From NCBI GenBank assembly GCA_016946835.1, contig JACVTC010000076.1, positions 37,501-47,500 of the forward strand: a stretch of 10,000 nt of DNA, written 5' to 3'. This document shows, in pieces, positions 6,072 to 10,000 of the stretch. Below the pieces are notes generated by a model, which had not been told where the DNA came from, did no database searches, and saw only the letters and a list, made by a program, of their open reading frames with translations. The translations under genes were made by a program, and so were the position numbers. The DNA is from Neocallimastix lanati (nom. inval.). Taxonomy: Eukaryota; Neocallimastigomycota; Neocallimastigomycetes; Neocallimastigales; Neocallimastigaceae. Within the stretch, counting starts at the first letter, position 1. Each line of letters opens with the position of its first letter.

Positions 6072-8039
6072 ATGTTCAAAAATAATGACTCATGTAACAA
6101 TAAAAATAATATAATGACAATGGTAGATGATCAAACAATACTACCTATAATTAATAATAGTGTTAATGAAAAACAAAATTGTAATTACCTTAATATAAAC
6201 AATAATAGTAATACTACACAAAATATATTAAATAGACCAATTGAAATTGTAGCAGCAGCTACTCGAAATTCAAGAAATAATATTAGCAAATATAATGAAA
6301 AGCCATATAATAGAAAGGAAGTGAGATTTAATTTAAAAGACAATCCAAAACCAATACAAACGGCAGCTATGAGTCATAATAATATTAATAAGAATAATAA
6401 TAGTATTAATAATTATAATATTAAAAATAAAAATAATACCAATTATAGTAATACAAATGTTAATAATAATTATAACAATATTAATAATCATAATAAAAAT
6501 AGGAATAATGATCATGAAAATAAAAATATGAATAATAATAATAATAAAATTAATTATAATATAGATAATAATAATGACAATAATAACGACAATAATAATG
6601 AAGAAAATAATATTTATAATACCTTTAAAGAAAATATTGACATAAATAATGATGATTATATTACTAATAATATAAACACTAGTCAAACAGTTGAACCAGG
6701 AAGTATAGAATCTAATGAAGATGTAATCATGATAGAAGAATCTGAAAATGATGAAAACAATGTTGATGTTGATGAAAGTAATAATATTAAAAATCATAAT
6801 AAGTCCTTACCTGATAATGAAGAGAATTCCATTAGAGCAAATAATACAAATAAGAATGAAACTCCTAATAAAAAAAATTGTAATACCCAAAAACTAGAGT
6901 ATCTTGATCCTTCTTTTATCACAGAAAAAAATATTAGAAAAGTTAAAAACAAAAATAAAGAGGAGAGAATTAAAGATATAAAAAATAAAATGAAAGAAAT
7001 GAATACCAATACCAAGACAAGTGAAACTCCAATGAAACAACCTGAAAAACACATCAAACTTATGGAGAAATTTGGTGATTATTATATTCAAGATTTGATA
7101 AAAGAAATTGCATCAACTGATGTAATAACAAAATTGGTCTACCTTTTAGATCTCTTCCCAAAATTTCGAACAGAATTCTTAAAAGCTTTAAAATTAACAC
7201 CTAAACAAACAATAACAAATGTAATGACAGTTATTACAAAACATAAAATAATTAAAGTTAATGGAAAAGTAGAGAATAATGATTGTGAAATATTTTTAGA
7301 TACTTGCGCCAGTGTCAATGTTATTACACGTTCCGCTTTGAATAAATTAAAAATCAACAAATCTTCTATTGGTAGAATCTCTGAAACAATATTTCAAGCG
7401 TACTCAAATTCCTCAATAGATAGTGATATCTATGATTTACAAGTCTCTATTGGTAGCAGAACTTTTAATGAATATTTTAGGGTAATCGAAAAAGATGATA
7501 TTTTTGATATCTTGATTGGTGTTGATTCTCTAAAGAATAATAGATTTGATATTAACTTAGTAGATGATACTTTATATTATATTGATGAAAATAATAATTA
7601 CATTAAACTAGCAGATCTATTTTATGACATTAATCTTAATAATACTTACAAGGATGATGAAGAAATAGAAAAACATCAAACTACCAAATCTGAACCTTTT
7701 TTATTATTAATTACAGTTACCAATGATAAAGAAATTACGAATACTAATGAATTACCTAACACGAAAGAACATTTAATTAATGAAATAATATCTTCTGTTC
7801 CTGATAATTTTAAAAATGAAATTAGTAAAATATTTTCAAAATTTAAAAATGTAATAGCAATCAAAACAGATGACTTAGGAAAATCAAAATTGTTACCTCA
7901 TAAAATTGATTTAATTCCTCAGTCTACACCGATAAAATTAAAAGCTTACCGGTTATCTAAAGCACAAACAAAGGCTCTTAAGAAAATCTTGATTAAGCTA
8001 ATAGAAAACAAATTAATAGAACCATCCTATTCTTCATGA
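6072..8039 (+). CDS. Pol N-terminal part: Asn-rich linker, atypical protease, start of RT
   Basis: This 655-residue ORF runs from its first ATG; the frame is open from 6015, so production as a Gag-Pol fusion by frameshift is more likely than initiation at this ATG. Residues 101-180 are 46/80 Asn, and about 175-235 are acidic. A Lys-rich segment lies near 285-330. The protease has LDTCAS with D410 and C412 where a Gly is usual, and a later ILIGVD motif (480-485) that supports a retropepsin fold. From about 600 comes the RT lead-in, ending EPSYSS at a TGA (8037-8039). In related elements the next residue is Trp (the SPWASPVV motif), and the frame continues without a shift. It is truncated as it stands. 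Confidence 0.85.
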   Translation: MFKNNDSCNNKNNIMTMVDDQTILPIINNSVNEKQNCNYLNINNNSNTTQNILNRPIEIVAAATRNSRNNISKYNEKPYNRKEVRFNLKDNPKPIQTAAMSHNNINKNNNSINNYNIKNKNNTNYSNTNVNNNYNNINNHNKNRNNDHENKNMNNNNNKINYNIDNNNDNNNDNNNEENNIYNTFKENIDINNDDYITNNINTSQTVEPGSIESNEDVIMIEESENDENNVDVDESNNIKNHNKSLPDNEENSIRANNTNKNETPNKKNCNTQKLEYLDPSFITEKNIRKVKNKNKEERIKDIKNKMKEMNTNTKTSETPMKQPEKHIKLMEKFGDYYIQDLIKEIASTDVITKLVYLLDLFPKFRTEFLKALKLTPKQTITNVMTVITKHKIIKVNGKVENNDCEIFLDTCASVNVITRSALNKLKINKSSIGRISETIFQAYSNSSIDSDIYDLQVSIGSRTFNEYFRVIEKDDIFDILIGVDSLKNNRFDINLVDDTLYYIDENNNYIKLADLFYDINLNNTYKDDEEIEKHQTTKSEPFLLLITVTNDKEITNTNELPNTKEHLINEIISSVPDNFKNEISKIFSKFKNVIAIKTDDLGKSKLLPHKIDLIPQSTPIKLKAYRLSKAQTKALKKILIKLIENKLIEPSYSS

Positions 8040-10000
8040 GCATTTCCAGTAGTACTAGTTCCGAAGAAAAACGGCGACTGGAGAATGTGTGTCGACTTTA
8101 GGGCTTTAAACAATATAACTATTAAGGATTCATATGCTTTACCCTTAATTGATGACATATTAATGTTTATTGGAAAGAACGCAAAAATACTCTCTACTAT
8201 TGATCTTTTTTCTGGTTATCATCAGGTTCCAATGAATCCTGATGATAAAGATAAAACAACATTCACTACCATGTTTGGAAACTACAAATTCTGTGTAATG
8301 CCGTTCGGTTTATGTAACGCACCGGCTACTTTTCAACGTGAAATGAACCGGATTTTTTTTGATTTGATTGGTGTATGTTTGTTCGTTTACATTGATGATT
8401 TAGTTATATTTTCAGACTCTATTGAATCACACATTAAACATCTCACGATGGTATTTCAAATTTTAGCTGATAATGGTTTAAAGATAAATTTAGAGAAATG
8501 CTCATTTTTTAAAACAAAGGTAACGCTACTCGGACACACTTTATCGACACAAGGTATTTCACCCATTCCAGATAAGGTAAAAGTTATTGTGAATTGGCTC
8601 CCTCCGAAAAATATTACTCAATTAAAATCCTTCCTTGGAGCTATTGGGTACTACCGGAAGTTTGTGAAAAATTTCGCACAAATTGCAAAACCACTTTTTA
8701 ATTTATTAAAGAAAGATGTTCGTTATGTTTGGTCTAATGATTGTAATTATGCTTTCGAAAAATTAAAGAAAACATTAACAATGGCTCCCATTCTTGTTCC
8801 ACCTGATTATTCTAAACCTTTTATTATTCGAACTGACGCTTCTAGAGATGGCTTGGGTGGAGTATTATTGCAGGTTAAAGAAAATTCTATAGAAGTTCCT
8901 ATTTATTTCGAGAGTAGAACTCTTTCTTCTTCAGAATCTAACTATAGTGTTACTGATTTAGAAGGCAAAGCAATATTTCATTGTGTTAAAAAATTTAAAC
9001 CCTATTTTAGTGGAAGCTCCTTTCCTACTATTGTTTATACAGACCATAAACCCCTGGTTAGTATATTTGCTAATAGAGAACCGTCAAATAATCGCCACCT
9101 TAAATGGGTTACAGAACTATCAATATTAAATGTTAAAGTTCCATTTCAAGAGGGGAAGAGGAACGTTATTGCCGATGCTTTATCCAGATTACCTACAAAA
9201 GAAATAAATGAAAATAAAGAAATATTAAATGCATTAGTAAATAATAACGTTTCTTCCAATAATAATAACGACAGTATAAATAAATTTATGAATGAATTTA
9301 TAAATAAAAGAATTATAAATATTGATGGTATTGAATACTATAAGCAAGGAGAAAATATAAGGAAAATAATTAAGAATAAAACAAAACAGTTTGAATTAAT
9401 CAAAGATGCACATCAAATTGGCCATGAAGGTATTTATAAAACATACAATAGGTTAAAACGTAATTATTACTGGAAATCAATGAAGAATGATGTGCACAAT
9501 TTTATTAAAAGCTGTCATCGCTGTCAAATATACAGACCTCAATCGCTTAACAAAAATGTGGAAAGTATCGCTACACCTCCTGGTTATCCATTCTCTAGAG
9601 TTGGGTTAGATATCATTGGACCACTGCCACCTACAAGAAATAATAATAAATATATAATCGTATTAGTAGATTATCTAACAAAGTGGGTAGAAGCGGAACC
9701 ATTGAAAACGGTTGAAGCAGAAGATGTTATAAAATTTTTAAAATCGGTATTTTCTCGTCATGGAATACCAGAAATACTTATTACAGATAATGATCCACAA
9801 TTCATCTTGGATAAAACCAAAGCTTTTCTTGACCTTCATGATATATATGTACATTATATAACAACTTACCATCCAGCATCAAATGGAGAAGTAGAGAATC
9901 GAAATAAAGAGATAAGTAAATACCTACGATTACTTGGAAAATCTACCGATACTTGGGATGAAACTCTATACAGCGCTTTAGGGGCTTTAAGAACCTGTAA
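8040..10000 (+). pseudogene. Pol continuation: reverse transcriptase, RNase H, integrase (open to window end)
   Basis: This is 653 codons without a stop, in the same frame as the upstream ORF, separated only by the TGA. RT shows FPVVLVPKKNG, the first catalytic Asp in TIDLFSGYHQV (8202), MPFGLCNAP (8298) and the YIDD box (8388-8399). RNase H has Asp in RTDAS (8835), an acidic position in TDLEGKA, TDHKPL (9042) and ADALSR (9174). Integrase has an H-x3-H-x29-C-x2-C zinc finger (9411-9524), D in LDIIGP (9609), D in TDND (9786) and E in EVEN (9894), giving D-35-E. All catalytic residues checked are present. The sequence runs off the window before any GPY or chromodomain region. Apart from the stop the copy looks fit, so the mutation is probably recent, or the stop is read through. 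Confidence 0.85.

Larger units (their letters stand above)
5963..10000 (+). mobile_element. Second Ty3/Gypsy retrotransposon, interrupted by element 1 and running off the window
   Basis: From the edge of the element 1 LTR onward the plus strand carries the end of a gag-like frame, a frameshift signal, and pol in the order protease, RT, RNase H, integrase, which is the Ty3/Gypsy order. No LTR of this element is seen; its 5' part would be left of the window beyond element 1 and its 3' part right of 10000. It is a different lineage from element 1: gag and pol are in separate frames, there is a large Asn-rich linker, and the integrase sequence differs. One TGA breaks pol. Confidence 0.85.

Noticed and set aside
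6333-6797. Minus-strand 154-residue Ile-rich frame
   Set aside because: It is the antisense of the Asn-rich AAT/ATT repeat region of pol; the Ile/Phe-rich composition is a by-product of that repeat. Other short antisense frames at 6794-7864 and those overlapping the element 1 ORF are likewise shadows.
1116-8039. Alternative genetic code with TGA as Trp
   Set aside because: Only one of the two TGA codons falls at a Trp position, and TGG encodes Trp normally in both elements. Two mutations explain the data more simply.
9786-9797. Asp instead of Gly after the second integrase Asp (TDND) as a disabling mutation
   Set aside because: Element 1 has SDKD at the same place, and Asp at this position is common in Gypsy integrases, so it is not evidence of damage.

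Overview
This window is AT-rich eukaryotic DNA made almost entirely of two LTR retrotransposons of the Ty3/Gypsy type, one apparently inserted into the other. No ordinary host gene is visible. The very high A+T content, Asn-rich low-complexity coding, homopolymer and microsatellite tracts and dense Gypsy/chromovirus content suggest an AT-rich fungal genome. An arbuscular-mycorrhizal (Glomeromycotina-like) fungus is my best guess, but the host is inferred, not shown.

Element 1 (1-5962, transcribed leftward). Two direct repeats that I read as identical over 642 bases (1-642 and 5321-5962) are its LTRs. The complete right copy begins TGTAACG and ends CGTTACA, a 7-bp terminal inverted repeat; the left copy is cut by the window edge. 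A single long minus-strand ORF (3455 to 1116) encodes Gag with a CCHC knuckle, a DTG protease and the first residues of reverse transcriptase. It then jumps in frame to the second half of integrase and a chromodomain. Most of RT, all of RNase H and the first part of integrase are missing, so this is a chromovirus deletion derivative. A TGA interrupts the chromodomain, and the rest of that domain stays readable to 1011. No tRNA primer site lies next to the leader-side LTR. Instead, 11 bases at the LTR/leader junction are complementary to a site in the same LTR just downstream of a TATA box. This matches the Tf1-type self-priming arrangement.

Between ORF and LTRs: 643-1010 holds a short purine-rich tract next to the LTR, a (TAAAC)n microsatellite and plain AT-rich DNA. 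3456-5318 is an unusually long leader containing short direct repeats, a less AT-rich hairpin-dense island, and T30 and T48 homopolymers.

Element 2 (5963 to beyond 10000, transcribed rightward). The sequence right of element 1 opens inside the last codons of a gag-like frame ending at 6030. A T TTA AAC heptamer in the correct phase, a 5-base spacer and an 8-bp hairpin lie across the gag stop and point into the pol frame, the layout of a -1 ribosomal frameshift site. Pol then runs from an Asn-rich linker through an atypical protease (DTC), RT, RNase H and integrase to the window edge. It is broken once, by a TGA at a normally conserved Trp at the start of RT. Element 1 therefore appears to have landed in the gag gene of element 2, whose 5' part should lie left of the window.
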